A DNA stretch of 64,000 bases from CAWEWH01 sp963812775 (GCA_963812775.1 CAWEWH010000009.1:248001-312000); one strand, 5' to 3'; numbered from the stretch's first letter, positions 9,316 through 17,939 are shown. The notes: generated by a model not told the origin, from the letters alone. A program made the numbers and translations.

Positions 9316-9378
9316 TCACCCCTCACCCGGCGCTCGCCAAAGGCTCGCGCCACCCTCTCCCGCAAGGGGAGAGGGTTT
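9316..9378. repeat. CCCTCTCCC palindromic repeat element, second copy
   Basis: Contains CACCCGGCGCTCGCC, AAAGGCTCGCGCC and CACCCTCTCCCGCAAGGGGAGAGGGT, the same modules as the copy at 18001-18062. With the preceding element it brackets a ~100-base spacer. It lies between a plus-strand gene ending at 9017 and the minus-strand hydrolase ending at 9406, so it could terminate both. The whole 9018-9405 gap is made of these repeats plus a short unique spacer. Confidence 0.7.
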
Positions 9379-9405
9379 TAGCGCGCCCTGCATCGCATCT
9401 CGGCG

Positions 9406-10494
9406 TCAATGGCCGAGCGTCCGCGTCCAGAAACCCAGCATGTCGGTCCTGAACAGCTCCGCCTCCCCCGGGCGGCTGCCGATTTTTGCGCCTTTGCGGC
9501 CGTAGCCGGCCTTCAGCCCATAGACCATGAGATCGCGGTCGGTGAGCTTCGGGTTCGGCGCCTCCTCGAGCGGATGCAGGAAGGCGCCGTCGTCGGCGAC
9601 ATACATCGTCGGCGCCGCGGGCGAGACGGCGGCGTCGGGGATGTTCGTAATCTCGGTGCCGCGGTCGAAGCTGTGCTGGGCGCCGCCGACGAGCCGCATG
9701 GCGACGTTGCCGCCCGAGACGCGCATCGCCTGGCAGTGACCCTGCACCTGCATGGGCGAGCACCATTCGTCCGCATCCCCCATGACGACGCGGATCTCGG
9801 TCGCCCCGACACGCGGGTCGATGAACTGGTGGCCGCTCCACGGATAGGCGGCGAGCACGCCCGTAAGCCCGACGCCGCGCCCGAGCACCGCGTCGGCGAA
9901 GGTGCGGGTCGCGGCGGTGAGCACGGCTGAGCCGCCGCGGCTGTGGCCCTGCGCGCCGATGCGCGCGGCGTCGATCTCGGGTAATGCCGCCAGCACCTTG
10001 AAGGCGGCCAGGACATCGTAGGCGCTGGCCGCGAACGAGAACTGCGTCTGGTTGGCGACGGTCGAGGTGACGCCCCGGGCGCCGAAATTGTCGAGCACGA
10101 AGGCGGCGATGCCGGCGCGCAGGAGGCTCTCGGCGTGGGTCAGATGCGACGGCGCGACGCCAAGGCTGCCCGGCACGATGATGACCAGCGGCCATTTTTT
10201 CGTGGCCCCGTCTTTCGTCGGCAGGAACAGCTTGCCGTCGATCTCCACGCGCGGCATGTCGGCGGACCGCGAGATGACGCCGAAATAATTGACCGGGTTG
10301 GCGGACGGGATGTCGAGGTTGCGTCCCTTGCTGCCGCCCGCCAGCGTCACGTCCTCGTCCTTGAAGCGCGCGATGGTGGCCTCCTTGCGTTTGCGGGCGG
10401 CATCTTGCGGCGGCGGCGCGGCGCGGTCCAGGGGACCGCCTTCAGCGCGGTCCGAACGCCCGAGCCAGGCGCGCCACCCCCGGCCCGATCGCAT
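9406..10494 (-). CDS. Dienelactone-hydrolase-like alpha/beta hydrolase
   Basis: Up to 362 residues. The core shows WPLVIIVPGSLGVAPSH (oxyanion strand), GAQGHSRGGSAVL (nucleophile elbow GHSRG, Ser), VMGDADEWCSP (acid region) and GGAQHSFDRG (catalytic His). The substrate is unknown. The start is doubtful: the only ATG in frame (10494) overlaps the end of pdxR by 53 bases. A good Shine-Dalgarno AAGGAGGCCACC lies at about 10374-10385, directly before an ATC codon, so either a rare start codon is used or a base error hides the true start. Conserved sequence begins around IARFKDEDVTLAGG. Downstream of pdxR in the same direction. Confidence 0.75.
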   Translation of the reverse strand: MRSGRGWRAWLGRSDRAEGGPLDRAAPPPQDAARKRKEATIARFKDEDVTLAGGSKGRNLDIPSANPVNYFGVISRSADMPRVEIDGKLFLPTKDGATKKWPLVIIVPGSLGVAPSHLTHAESLLRAGIAAFVLDNFGARGVTSTVANQTQFSFAASAYDVLAAFKVLAALPEIDAARIGAQGHSRGGSAVLTAATRTFADAVLGRGVGLTGVLAAYPWSGHQFIDPRVGATEIRVVMGDADEWCSPMQVQGHCQAMRVSGGNVAMRLVGGAQHSFDRGTEITNIPDAAVSPAAPTMYVADDGAFLHPLEEAPNPKLTDRDLMVYGLKAGYGRKGAKIGSRPGEAELFRTDMLGFWTRTLGH

Positions 10495-11914
10495 GTCGGG
10501 GATAGCCGCTGAACCCCAGCATCAGCGCCGAGCGAGCCGGCGCATCGACGTAGAGCCGGCTCATGGGGCCGACGATGACGCCCTCTTCGAGCGCCCGGCG
10601 CGCCAGGGCAACATCGGAAAGGCCGCGCCGCGTGTAGGCGACGAGGTGCATGCCTTGGTCTGGAGCATCGACCTTGAGGTCGCCACCCAGGTGTCGCCTC
10701 AGTGCTGCGACCAGGACATCGCGCTGGGTGCGGTACATCTCGCGCATGCGGCGAATATGCGCCGCGAAGTGACCCTCCTCCATGAAGGCGGCGACCACGA
10801 CCTGGCACAGGGTTGATGGCTGCCGGTCGATGAGGTAGCGGGCGGCCGCGAAGGCACGCGCCAACGACGGCGGCACGACGGCATAGCCGAGCCTGAGGCC
10901 GGGGAACAGTGCCTTGTTCAAGGTGCCGACATAGACGACGCGCTCCCCGGAATCGAGGCCCTGAAGCGAAGCGAGCGGCCGGCCGCCATATCGGAACTCG
11001 CTCGCATAGTCGTCCTCGACGATCCACGCCCCCGTGGCGCGGGCCCAATCGAGCAGTTCGAGGCGGCGCGCCATCGACAGCACGACGCCCATCGGGAACT
11101 GGTGCGAGGGCGTGACAAAGACGGCTTCGGCTCGTGGCGCGATACGCATCCCGGCCGCGACGTCGATGCCGAGATCGTCCACCGGAATCGGGTGAACCTT
11201 GGCCCCTGAGGCGGTCAGCGCGTGCCGTGTGAGCGGATAGCCGGGGTCCTCGATCCAGACCTCCTTTCTTGGGCCCGGCAGGATGCGGATGACGATATCG
11301 AGGGCCTGCTGCGTGCCCGCCGTGATGACGACGTGATCCGGCTCGCACCGGACCCCCCGGGCGGCCCGCAGGTAGTCGCACACTGATTTCCGCAATTCGA
11401 GCAGGCCGCGCGGGTCGCTGTAGCCGAGATGCTGTGCGCTGAAGGACCGTAGCGCCCGGGCGCTGAGCTTGCGCCAGAGCTCCGCCGTCCTGCCGTCGAT
11501 GAGCGTGCGCCCGAGGTTGAAGGCGCGCGCGTCGCTTTGCGCCGTGACGTCGATGAGCTCGCCGGTTTCGGGCGCGGCCGCCGAAGGTCTCCTGGCGGGA
11601 GCAGGCCGGTTCCTGTGGCGGCTAGCGGCATCGAAGCTTTCGGGCAGGTCGGCAGCGATGTAGGTGCCGGAGCCGATCTTGCCGCGGCCGTATCCTTCCG
11701 CCAGCAGCTGCTCGTAGGCCGCAACGACCGCTGAGCGCGAAACGCACAGCCGCAGTGCAAGCGCCCGCGTCGATGGCAGCTTCGTTCCCGGCTTGAGGGC
11801 ACGCGAGAGGATCGCCGACCTGAGCTGAAGATAGATTTGACGGAAGAGCGGCGCCGCATCGGCGCGGTCCACCTGCAGCGCGAAAAGCTCGGCCCAGCCC
11901 TGTCTGCCCTTCAC
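10442..11914 (-). CDS. pdxR: MocR/PdxR family transcriptional regulator
   Basis: 490 residues. The N-terminal GntR-type winged helix (~20-85) includes ALKPGTKLPSTRALALRLCVSRSAVVAAYEQLL; the C-terminal ~370 residues are an aminotransferase-like fold with VFVTPSHQFPMG, IVEDDYASEFRY and the PLP-lysine segment VGTLNKALFPGLRLGY. In PdxR-type regulators the aminotransferase domain senses pyridoxal phosphate and controls vitamin B6 genes. The divergent neighbour at 12053 is a PNPOx-fold protein and PdxR-like operator repeats lie between them, which supports this subtype over GabR or TauR. The gene symbol is therefore an inference; MocR family membership is certain. Confidence 0.85.
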   Translation of the reverse strand: MKGRQGWAELFALQVDRADAAPLFRQIYLQLRSAILSRALKPGTKLPSTRALALRLCVSRSAVVAAYEQLLAEGYGRGKIGSGTYIAADLPESFDAASRHRNRPAPARRPSAAAPETGELIDVTAQSDARAFNLGRTLIDGRTAELWRKLSARALRSFSAQHLGYSDPRGLLELRKSVCDYLRAARGVRCEPDHVVITAGTQQALDIVIRILPGPRKEVWIEDPGYPLTRHALTASGAKVHPIPVDDLGIDVAAGMRIAPRAEAVFVTPSHQFPMGVVLSMARRLELLDWARATGAWIVEDDYASEFRYGGRPLASLQGLDSGERVVYVGTLNKALFPGLRLGYAVVPPSLARAFAAARYLIDRQPSTLCQVVVAAFMEEGHFAAHIRRMREMYRTQRDVLVAALRRHLGGDLKVDAPDQGMHLVAYTRRGLSDVALARRALEEGVIVGPMSRLYVDAPARSALMLGFSGYPRHAIGPGVARLARAFGPR

Positions 11915-11945
11915 CGATGCCTCGCGGCGCCTGAAGGCCCAGGAG

Positions 11946-11992
11946 AAGTGGTCTGCCCTACCCGTGTCAAGTGGCTATTTCCATGGGACCAC
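11946..11992. promoter_or_regulatory. Candidate PdxR operator (two direct, one inverted repeat)
   Basis: Two direct repeats, AAGTGGTCTG (11946-11955) and AAGTGGCTA (11969-11977), start 23 bases apart; an inverted third copy reads GGTGGTCCC on the minus strand (11984-11992). They resemble the C. glutamicum PdxR consensus AAAGTGGW(-/T)CTA as I remember it. The block sits in the 138-base gap between divergent pdxR and the PNPOx-fold gene, where a MocR regulator would act on both. Confidence 0.5.
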
Positions 11993-12052
11993 CTCCCTTC
12001 TTAATCTGTGCCCGTCGGGGATCGTTTTGTCCGCCCGAGTAGAGAGGAGCCG

Positions 12053-12601
12053 ATGAGTTCGCCGCAGATCCGCCGGGCCGAGAGGCTGATGGCGCCCGAG
12101 CGCGCCCTTGAGGCGCTTCAACGCGGCTACAGCGGCCATCTCGCCACGGTGAGCGAGGACGGCTCGCCTTACGCAATTCCGATCCTCTATATCCTGATGG
12201 ATGGCGAGATTTTCGTGCACACGACGGCCGCCGGAGGACACTTTCGCACCAACATCGCCAACGAGCCGCGTGTCTGTTTCGTCACCGACACCAACACCGG
12301 CATTTTCGACTATGGCCGCTTCGAATGCGATTCAGGCCTGGCCTTCCAGAGCGTCGTCTGCTTCGGACGCATCCGCGTCATCGACGACAGAAACACCAAG
12401 CAGCGCTTCTGCGAAGCCCTGATGGCCAAGTACAGGACGCCCGAGACGACGCGGCCGAAGGGCTTTTTCCCGCGCCTCGATGTGATCACCGTCTACGCCA
12501 TCGCCATCGAACGCATGACCGGCAAGGAGCAGGCCCTTCCTCCCGTTTGCGAGCAATGGCCGGCCATGGATCGCACCAAGACGCCGCACGCGCGACCCTA
12601 G
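12053..12601 (+). CDS. Pyridoxamine 5'-phosphate oxidase-fold protein (NimA-like)
   Basis: 182 residues from the ATG at 12053, chosen because GAGAGGAGC precedes it; the frame is open to 12008. The split beta-barrel flavin-binding fold is seen in GYSGHLATVSEDGSPYAIPILYI (~24-46), VHTTAAGGHFRTNI and a C-terminal ITVYAIAIERMTGKE. Such proteins are FMN- or haem-binding reductases, sometimes annotated as nitroimidazole reductases. Location opposite a PdxR-type regulator and next to its candidate operator suggests a link with B6 vitamers, but this does not prove PNPOx activity. Confidence 0.8.
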   Translation: MSSPQIRRAERLMAPERALEALQRGYSGHLATVSEDGSPYAIPILYILMDGEIFVHTTAAGGHFRTNIANEPRVCFVTDTNTGIFDYGRFECDSGLAFQSVVCFGRIRVIDDRNTKQRFCEALMAKYRTPETTRPKGFFPRLDVITVYAIAIERMTGKEQALPPVCEQWPAMDRTKTPHARP

Positions 12602-12774
12602 CGCGACGCGGGGGGCTCGACGCCTGCGCTGTGGCGCCGTTGCCCCGCCCCGCCCTCCCCTCTGCTTCGAACCGTTATCCCGCCGCCACGGGAACCCGGC
12701 CGTGGTCCCAGCGCGTTTCGGCGGCGCGGCGAGATCGATGTCGTGCAGCAGGGGACCAGGAAGGACTAGGGCGT

Positions 12775-12961
12775 GTCCTCATAAACGCCGACGAGGCCGC
12801 GCATGTCTGGTACCTGGGCAAGAGCGGAAAACATATGCTCGGTGCGTGCCCTTCGCATCTTGACCCAGAAGAGCCCTTCGGGCGCATTGCAGCAATGGCT
12901 TCGACACTGCGTTCGTGCAACGGACTGGATTTGGCTCAGGCTCATCCTCGCAGGCGCCCGA
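12775..12961. repeat. Degenerate dispersed-repeat debris, left edge of decayed segment
   Basis: No gene is visible between 12602 and 12962. The part from 12775, beginning GTGTCCTCATAAACGCC, reads in the minus direction as short fragments like SALAQVPDMRGLVGVYED, a style of spurious frame often produced by dispersed repeats in Rhizobiales genomes. Similar debris lies at 16290-16445. I infer old repeat or insertion-sequence remnants; no terminal inverted repeats could be paired. Confidence 0.35.
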
Positions 12962-12962
12962 C

Positions 12963-14057
12963 ATGCCGCATCCCGCATTGACCTTCAGAAGCATCTCTGT
13001 CCGACCCGTCGTCTTAAAGCTGAAGCGGCCTGTCGTGGCGCGCATCGCCACCATCACCGACTGGCCGATCATCCTCATCGACCTCGTGACCGAGGAGGGG
13101 GTCATCGGGCGCAGCTATCTTGAGCCCTATGTCGTCAAGGCCATGCGCTATCTCGTACCGGCGCTTGAGGACCTCGGTACAATGCTCAAGGGTCGCCACG
13201 TGGCGCCTGTGGAGCTATTCGACGCCGCGCGCAAGTCTCTCCACTTCGTTGGTTATGAGGGCTTGTCGATGATCGCGGCCTCGGGGCTCGACATGGCGGC
13301 GTGGGACGCTCTTGCAAAGGCCGCGGGCCAACCCCTTTGTGTGCTGCTCGGAGGCTCGGTCGGCCCCGTGAAGGCTTACAACAGCAATGGTCTTTGGCTG
13401 AAGGAGCCGGAGGCGGTCGCAGCCGAAGCGCTCGAGTTGCGGGACGAAGGTGGCTTCACAGGCCTCAAGCTGAGGCTCGGTCGCGAGCGAGTAGCTGATG
13501 ATCTTGCGACTCTCGCTGCGGTACGCAAGGCGGTGGGTGACGAGATGCATCTGATGGTCGACTTCAACCAAGGTCTCGACCTGGCGGAGGCGCTCCACCG
13601 CTGCCACATGATCGACGCGCATGACCTCGCCTGGATCGAAGAGCCCATCGTCTATGACAATCTCGATGGCTTTGCCCGACTAACCCGCGAATTGAAAACG
13701 CCAATTCAAATCGGCGAGAACTTCTATGGTCCACGCGAGATGCACAAGGCGATTTAAAAGCAGGCGTGCGATCTTGTCATGCCGGACTTCATGCGCATTG
13801 GCGGCGTAACCGGCTGGATGCGGGCGGCCGCTATTGCCGGTGCCGCGGGGGTGCCGATGTCGACGCACCTCTACCCCGAAGTGGCTGCTCACGTAATGCG
13901 CGTCACCGAGACGGCTCATTGGCTCGAATGGCAGGATTGGGCTGACCCCATTCTTCAGAGGCCATACCAAATGGAGCACGGCCTTCTGCATATTCCTGAC
14001 GTTCCGGGTGTCGGCCTCGAATGGAACGAGGACGTAGTCGCAGCCAATCTGGCGTAG
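12963..14057 (+). pseudogene. Mandelate racemase/muconate lactonizing enzyme family, internal stop
   Basis: Enolase-superfamily acid-sugar dehydratase or racemase. Read from ATG 12963: the capping domain has LKRPVVARIATITDWPIILI, then GLDMAAWDALAKAAGQPLCVLLGG, a Lys-x-Arg segment TGLKLRLG, the metal ligands DFNQGLD and WIEEPI, and IQIGENF. A TAA at 13755-13757 interrupts the frame inside MHKAI-KQACDLVMPD; downstream the same frame continues with DFMRIGGVTGWMRAA and the final STHLYPE segment to 14057. All family motifs are present on both sides and there is no frame change, so one nonsense codon inactivates an otherwise complete ~365-residue protein. Base composition is lower in GC than that of the neighbours. 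Confidence 0.85.
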
Positions 14058-14357
14058 CGAAGTCGCCATCCCTTCGGCTCTCGCACTCTCGCAAGAACCT
14101 CATCCTCCGACCAAATGTGGCCCAGCGCATCCACTTGGGTTTCCGGACATGCTCACCGTTGACACATCCGACCCTAGGCGACGACGCAAATTCGCCCCAT
14201 GTCTCCGGGTCTGTCCGCAAGTCCGGCAGTGCCGCGCCGTCTAAAAAAGACGTGCAATCAGGCGCAGCCAGAGGCGCACCTCTCCCCGTCAGCGACGTGG
14301 TCCATGGTGTGGAAAGGGAGCGGCATCAGATGAGATGGTCGTTGCCCCTCGCACTGG
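14058..14357. other. Intergenic stretch without a supported gene
   Basis: Nothing convincing is encoded. On the minus strand, 14080-14160 reads RKPKWMRWATFGRRMRFLRE, which vaguely resembles the end of a transposase-type protein, but it is too short to assign. TTGACACATCC at 14159-14169 contains a TTGACA hexamer without an obvious -10. GC is lower than the window average. Confidence 0.3.
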
Positions 14358-14960
14358 TCATCGTAATCTGGCGGGATTGCCCATTACAGTTGCGCCATCC
14401 GGCACGTCACGGGTCACGATTGAGCCTGCCCCTACAACAGCATCGTCCCCTATAGAAACGCCCGGGAGGATAATGGCGCCGCCACCAATCCATGTGTTCC
14501 TACCGATACTCACGGGCCGGCCGAACTCCAACCCGGCGCGCCGAAGCTCGGGATCGCGAGGGTGGTCCGCAGCGTAAATCTGAACAGCGGGGCCGATCCG
14601 CGCTCCATCTCCGATTGCGACGTCAACCACGTCGAGGATGACGCAATTGAAATTCAGAAAAGCGCGCTCGCCAATCCGGATATTGAACCCATAGTCGCAG
14701 TGGAAGGGGGGACGGATCACCGTGCCTTCGCCGACAAACCCCAGGCGCTTCGCCAGCAGCGCGTGTTGCTCTTGATGAGATCTACCACCTGTCAGATTGT
14801 ATTCCGCCAACCAGAGCGCGTTGGCAGCCAAATCAGCCTGTAGGTCAGCGTCAGATGCCGAGTAGAGCTCACCGGCCAACATCTTTTTCTTTTCGCTGAC
14901 CTGCGATCCCCCTTGTTCAAGCCCAGACTTCCACAAGCAGGCTCGAGAGGCTGACAACAT
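14358..14960 (-). CDS. Maltose/galactoside-type O-acetyltransferase (LbH family)
   Basis: Up to 200 residues. An N-terminal Mac domain, SEKKKMLAGELYSASDADLQ, precedes a left-handed beta-helix of hexapeptide repeats: VIRPPFHCDYGFNIRIG, CVILDVVDVAIGDGARIG, PVSIGRNTWIGGGAIILPG, VSIGDDAVVGAGSIVTRDVP. The catalytic His is in YAADHPRD. It transfers acetyl from acetyl-CoA to a sugar hydroxyl; relatives include maltose acetyltransferase and NodL. The start is uncertain: the first ATG (14960) adds about 20 unconserved residues; AAGGGGGATCGCAG precedes the conserved start without a normal initiation codon. It sits in the decayed segment but is itself intact. Confidence 0.8.
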   Translation of the reverse strand: MLSASRACLWKSGLEQGGSQVSEKKKMLAGELYSASDADLQADLAANALWLAEYNLTGGRSHQEQHALLAKRLGFVGEGTVIRPPFHCDYGFNIRIGERAFLNFNCVILDVVDVAIGDGARIGPAVQIYAADHPRDPELRRAGLEFGRPVSIGRNTWIGGGAIILPGVSIGDDAVVGAGSIVTRDVPDGATVMGNPARLR

Positions 14961-14964
14961 GTCA

Positions 14965-15435
14965 TCACCTATTCAAGATTGGGGCGTCGTTGTTGCGATG
15001 AACTGAACATCTTTCTAGGGGCCGGATCACGGTGAGATTAAATGCAACGCGCTCTGCGAGCTCTCCAGCAATCGCATGAGCCCAAGGCTGGCGTCCGACC
15101 CAATCGGAGTTGGGCCGTTCCGGAGAAATAAACAATGCGGCCGCTACAACAGCGACAAGTTCTTCATGTGATTGAGTGGGATGCGCAAACTGGAAATCTC
15201 GCCTTAAGCACGAGACAAGAAGTTCCGCAGAGACGATACACCACCGTCGCCTTCCGGACGCGGTCGTGTCTGTTAGAGCTGCCGTCCAGCTCAACGCATG
15301 TTGGAGTGAATAGGCAACGCTGCCTGGTTGATAAGCCAGGTTCGCAGCCTGACTATTGACGGGAACAGGCCCCCTTAGCGCGGCGACGACCTTCGCTGCT
15401 GCTTCAACCGCTTCATTTTTGCCTTGCTGCCCCAT
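14965..15435 (-). CDS. Hypothetical protein
   Basis: 156 residues, ending 5 bases before the acetyltransferase ORF, so the two could be translated together. No domain recognised; no signal peptide. The sequence has a central SWTAALTDTTASGRRRWCIVSAEL and a C-terminal AHAIAGELAERVAFNLTVIRP. The composition looks protein-like, but the region contains other degenerate genes, so it may be a remnant. Confidence 0.4.
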   Translation of the reverse strand: MGQQGKNEAVEAAAKVVAALRGPVPVNSQAANLAYQPGSVAYSLQHALSWTAALTDTTASGRRRWCIVSAELLVSCLRRDFQFAHPTQSHEELVAVVAAALFISPERPNSDWVGRQPWAHAIAGELAERVAFNLTVIRPLERCSVHRNNDAPILNR

Positions 15436-15662
15436 TTTTGTGCCCCATGGCAGTCACGAATCGTTTGCCGCGCTTGCGTCATCATTGTCGGTTCGATTGC
15501 GGCAGCAATCGGATCGCATGGAGGCATCCGCCGAAAAGGGAGCTTGCCCGCTCGCCGCAGAGGGCTCGACCCCGATGCCGGGGTGAAGTGCCCCTGCTCG
15601 CGGCGAGCCTTTCAGCTCATGACCCAGAACGCACATCGGCCGCACGCCAAATGAACCACTAG

Positions 15663-16288
15663 TTCGATGCCTTGAAAGCGGATCATCAAGTGATCTTGCC
15701 CGACTTAAGGGGGCATGGCCAAAGCGATAAGCCACACGATCCCGCAGCGTACGATCTTGCGCTGCGCGCTTCCGACGTTGTCGCGGTGCTCGATGAAGTC
15801 GGCGTTTGGTACGCCGATTATTGCGAATACTCGCTGGGTGGTTGGGTCGGATTTGCTCTCGCAAAACATGCGCCGGATCGCTTCCGTTCGTTCATTCTAG
15901 GCGGGTCTCATCCCTACCCGGAAGACATGCAACCATTCCGCGACGTGATATCGCGCGACCGCAACGCGTTTGCGGCGATGCTCAATCGGGCCTATGGCAC
16001 CCGCCTTACGCCGGCGAATGCGGTCACGTCTTCTGGCCAACGACCTCGATGCCTTGCGCGCGTTGACCCAAGATCGCGAGTCCAACGCCGACGTGTTGCC
16101 CTCGATGACGATGCCCTGTCTTCTTTTTTGTGGGAGAACTCGATCCGCGCCTCGCAAAGGTGCGGCAACTGGCATCTGACCTTCCGAACGCGACCTACGT
16201 CAGCTTATCGGAGTGCGATCACATCGATGCAGGGGCTCGCAGCGAACTTGTGATGCCTCATTTGAAAGCTTTTCTTTCGAAGGTACCG
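15663..16288 (+). pseudogene. Alpha/beta hydrolase, 5' truncated and frameshifted
   Basis: Reads FDALKADHQVILPDLRGHGQ from directly after an in-frame TAG at 15660, so the N-terminus with the oxyanion strand is lost. Then YCEYSLGGWVGFALAKHAPDRFRS has the nucleophile elbow changed to E-Y-S-L-G-G (Ser still present). The frame shifts near 16020 to LLANDLDALRALTQDRE and LPSMTMPCLLFCG, and again near 16135 to GELDPRLAKVRQLASDLPNA and CDHIDAG, which carries the catalytic Asp and His. Two frame switches plus truncation indicate true decay. Relatives are proline iminopeptidase or haloalkane dehalogenase-like hydrolases. Confidence 0.75.
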
Positions 16289-16289
16289 G

Positions 16290-16445
16290 GGGGTTGGCGT
16301 GCCTGGTTATTGAAGAATCCGCAACGCGGCATCGCCCGATGTCCGCTATTGGCACTTTTGCGACCTCGGACGATTCCGCTTTTCCGCCGCTGTTGAGGGT
16401 GAGCGGATATCAGTCGGCCAGCCGCTTCAATGAGTACACGGCCTA
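16290..16445. repeat. Degenerate dispersed-repeat debris, right edge of decayed segment
   Basis: GATGTCCGCTATTGGCACTT and CGGACGATTCCGC form a typical fragment of a dispersed Rhizobiales repeat with GTCCGC-type half sites; the minus strand reads GRVLIEAAGRLISAHPQQRRK, a phrase I associate with spurious frames over such repeats. It marks the right end of the low-GC segment, opposite the similar debris at 12775-12961. Confidence 0.4.
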
Positions 16446-16519
16446 GAACGCCGCTCCACCCGGCAGGCGGGCCTGCCGCGCCCCTTGCCCGCTCCCGCTC
16501 CCCGCCCCACACTCGCCCC

Positions 16520-17833
16520 ATGCACACCGACCGCTACGGCCTTCCCGTCTCCACCGCGTCCGATGCGGCGGCAGAAGCCTATCGCGACGGCGTCGATCTC
16601 CTGCTCGCCGCCTGGCCGGGCGCAGCGGCGGCGCTTGAGCGCGCCATCGCGGCCGATCCCGACTTCGCACTGCCGCATATCGCGCGCGCCCGCCTGCATC
16701 TCACCTACGGCGAGGCCGAGGCGGCGCGAACGCGGGCCGCCACCGCCCGGGCGCTCGTCGCGCGGAACGGCGCGGCGCGCGAGCGGAGCCATGTCGAGGC
16801 CCTGGCGCTGAGCGTCGAGAGCCAGTCGGCAAAGGCGCTCGCCTGTACGCTTAAGCATCTCGAGGACTGGCCACGCGATGCCCTGGTGCTGATGCTGCCG
16901 CTCGGCGCCTTCGGGCTCTTCGCCTTCTCGGGCATGCCCGATCACGACCAGGCCCGCGTCGATCTCGTCGAGCGCCACGCGCGCCACTATGGCGACGATT
17001 GGTGGTTCCTCACCCATCACGGCTGGTCGCACACCGAGAACGGCAACGTGGCGCATGGCCGCCGCCTCACCGAGCGTGCGTTCACACGCCGCCGCGCCAA
17101 CGCCAACGCCGTGCATGCCCTGGCGCACGCCATGTTCGAGGACGGCTCGACGGCCGACGCCGCGGCGCTGATCGACGACTGGCTGCCGGGCTACGAGCGC
17201 ACGGCGCTGCTTTACGGCCACATCTCCTGGCACGAGGCGTTGCTGGCGCTGGAGGCGGGTGACGCGGAGCGCGCGCTCGCCGTCTATGCGGCGCGCATCG
17301 AGCCGGCCGTCAGCGCCGCGCCGGCGCTCAACGTGGTGACCGACGCCGCCTCGCTCTTGTGGCGCGCGCAGGTCTATGGCCATGCCGTGCCGGGCGAGCT
17401 GTGGGGCGCGGCCGCGGCCTACGCGGAGCGCTCCTTCCCGCGCGCCGGCATCGCCTTCGCGGACGTGCACATGGCCATCGTGGCGGCGGCCACCGGCAAC
17501 CGCGCGGCGCTCGAGGCGCGCGTCGCGACGCTCGAGCAGCGCCTCGCCGACGGCAAGCTCGCGCCGGGCGCGGTGGTGCCGGCGGTCTGCCGCGCCGTGC
17601 TGGCCTTCGCCAACGAGGACTATGCGGGCTGCGTGAAGCTGTTGGAGCCGGCGGCCGCCGAGGTGGTGCGCATCGGCGGCAGCCATGCGCAGCGCGAGAT
17701 CATCGAGGACACGCTCTTGGTGGCGCTGATGAAGGCGGGCGAGCCCGCCAAAGCCGGCGCGCTGCTCGATCAGCGCCTGCACCGCCGCCCCTCGGCCCGC
17801 GACGCCCGCTGGCGGCAGGGGCTGGCGGCTTAG
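16520..17833 (+). CDS. TPR-repeat protein
   Basis: 437 residues from the ATG at 16520; the frame is open upstream to 16430 but that part overlaps repeat debris. Helical pairs throughout: AAAALERAIAADPDFALPHIARARLHLTYGEAEAAR near the start, HALAHAMFEDGSTADAAALIDDWL in the middle and LLEPAAAEVVRIGGSHAQREIIEDTLLVALMKAGEPAKA near the end. The family is TPR_38-like tetratricopeptide proteins of unknown function, with conserved HHGWSHTENG and HISWHEALLALEAGD. No signal peptide, so cytoplasmic. It stands alone, with repeats on its downstream side. Confidence 0.8.
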   Translation: MHTDRYGLPVSTASDAAAEAYRDGVDLLLAAWPGAAAALERAIAADPDFALPHIARARLHLTYGEAEAARTRAATARALVARNGAARERSHVEALALSVESQSAKALACTLKHLEDWPRDALVLMLPLGAFGLFAFSGMPDHDQARVDLVERHARHYGDDWWFLTHHGWSHTENGNVAHGRRLTERAFTRRRANANAVHALAHAMFEDGSTADAAALIDDWLPGYERTALLYGHISWHEALLALEAGDAERALAVYAARIEPAVSAAPALNVVTDAASLLWRAQVYGHAVPGELWGAAAAYAERSFPRAGIAFADVHMAIVAAATGNRAALEARVATLEQRLADGKLAPGAVVPAVCRAVLAFANEDYAGCVKLLEPAAAEVVRIGGSHAQREIIEDTLLVALMKAGEPAKAGALLDQRLHRRPSARDARWRQGLAA

Positions 17834-17878
17834 GGGCGCGAGGCGACGGGGGCGGATGACGCGAGGCGGTGACGCGGA

Positions 17879-17939
17879 ACACCCTCCCCCCTTGCGGGGG
17901 AGGGTGCCGCTTGCGTCAGCAAGCGGCGGGAGAGGGGGC
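17879..17939. repeat. CCCTCTCCC palindromic repeat element, third copy
   Basis: Hairpin CACCCTCCCCCCTTGCGGGGGAGGGTG is followed by GCCGCTTGCGTCAGCAAGCGGC and CGGGAGAGGGGG, the same architecture as 9099-9215. It lies just after the TPR gene and probably ends its transcript. Confidence 0.7.

Noticed and set aside
10442..11914. A metabolic aminotransferase
   Set aside because: The N-terminal winged helix and total length show a MocR regulator; the fold is used for sensing.
12779..13105. A 108-residue minus-strand open frame at the left of the decayed segment
   Set aside because: Overlaps the start of the enolase-family gene and repeat debris; no protein family signal.
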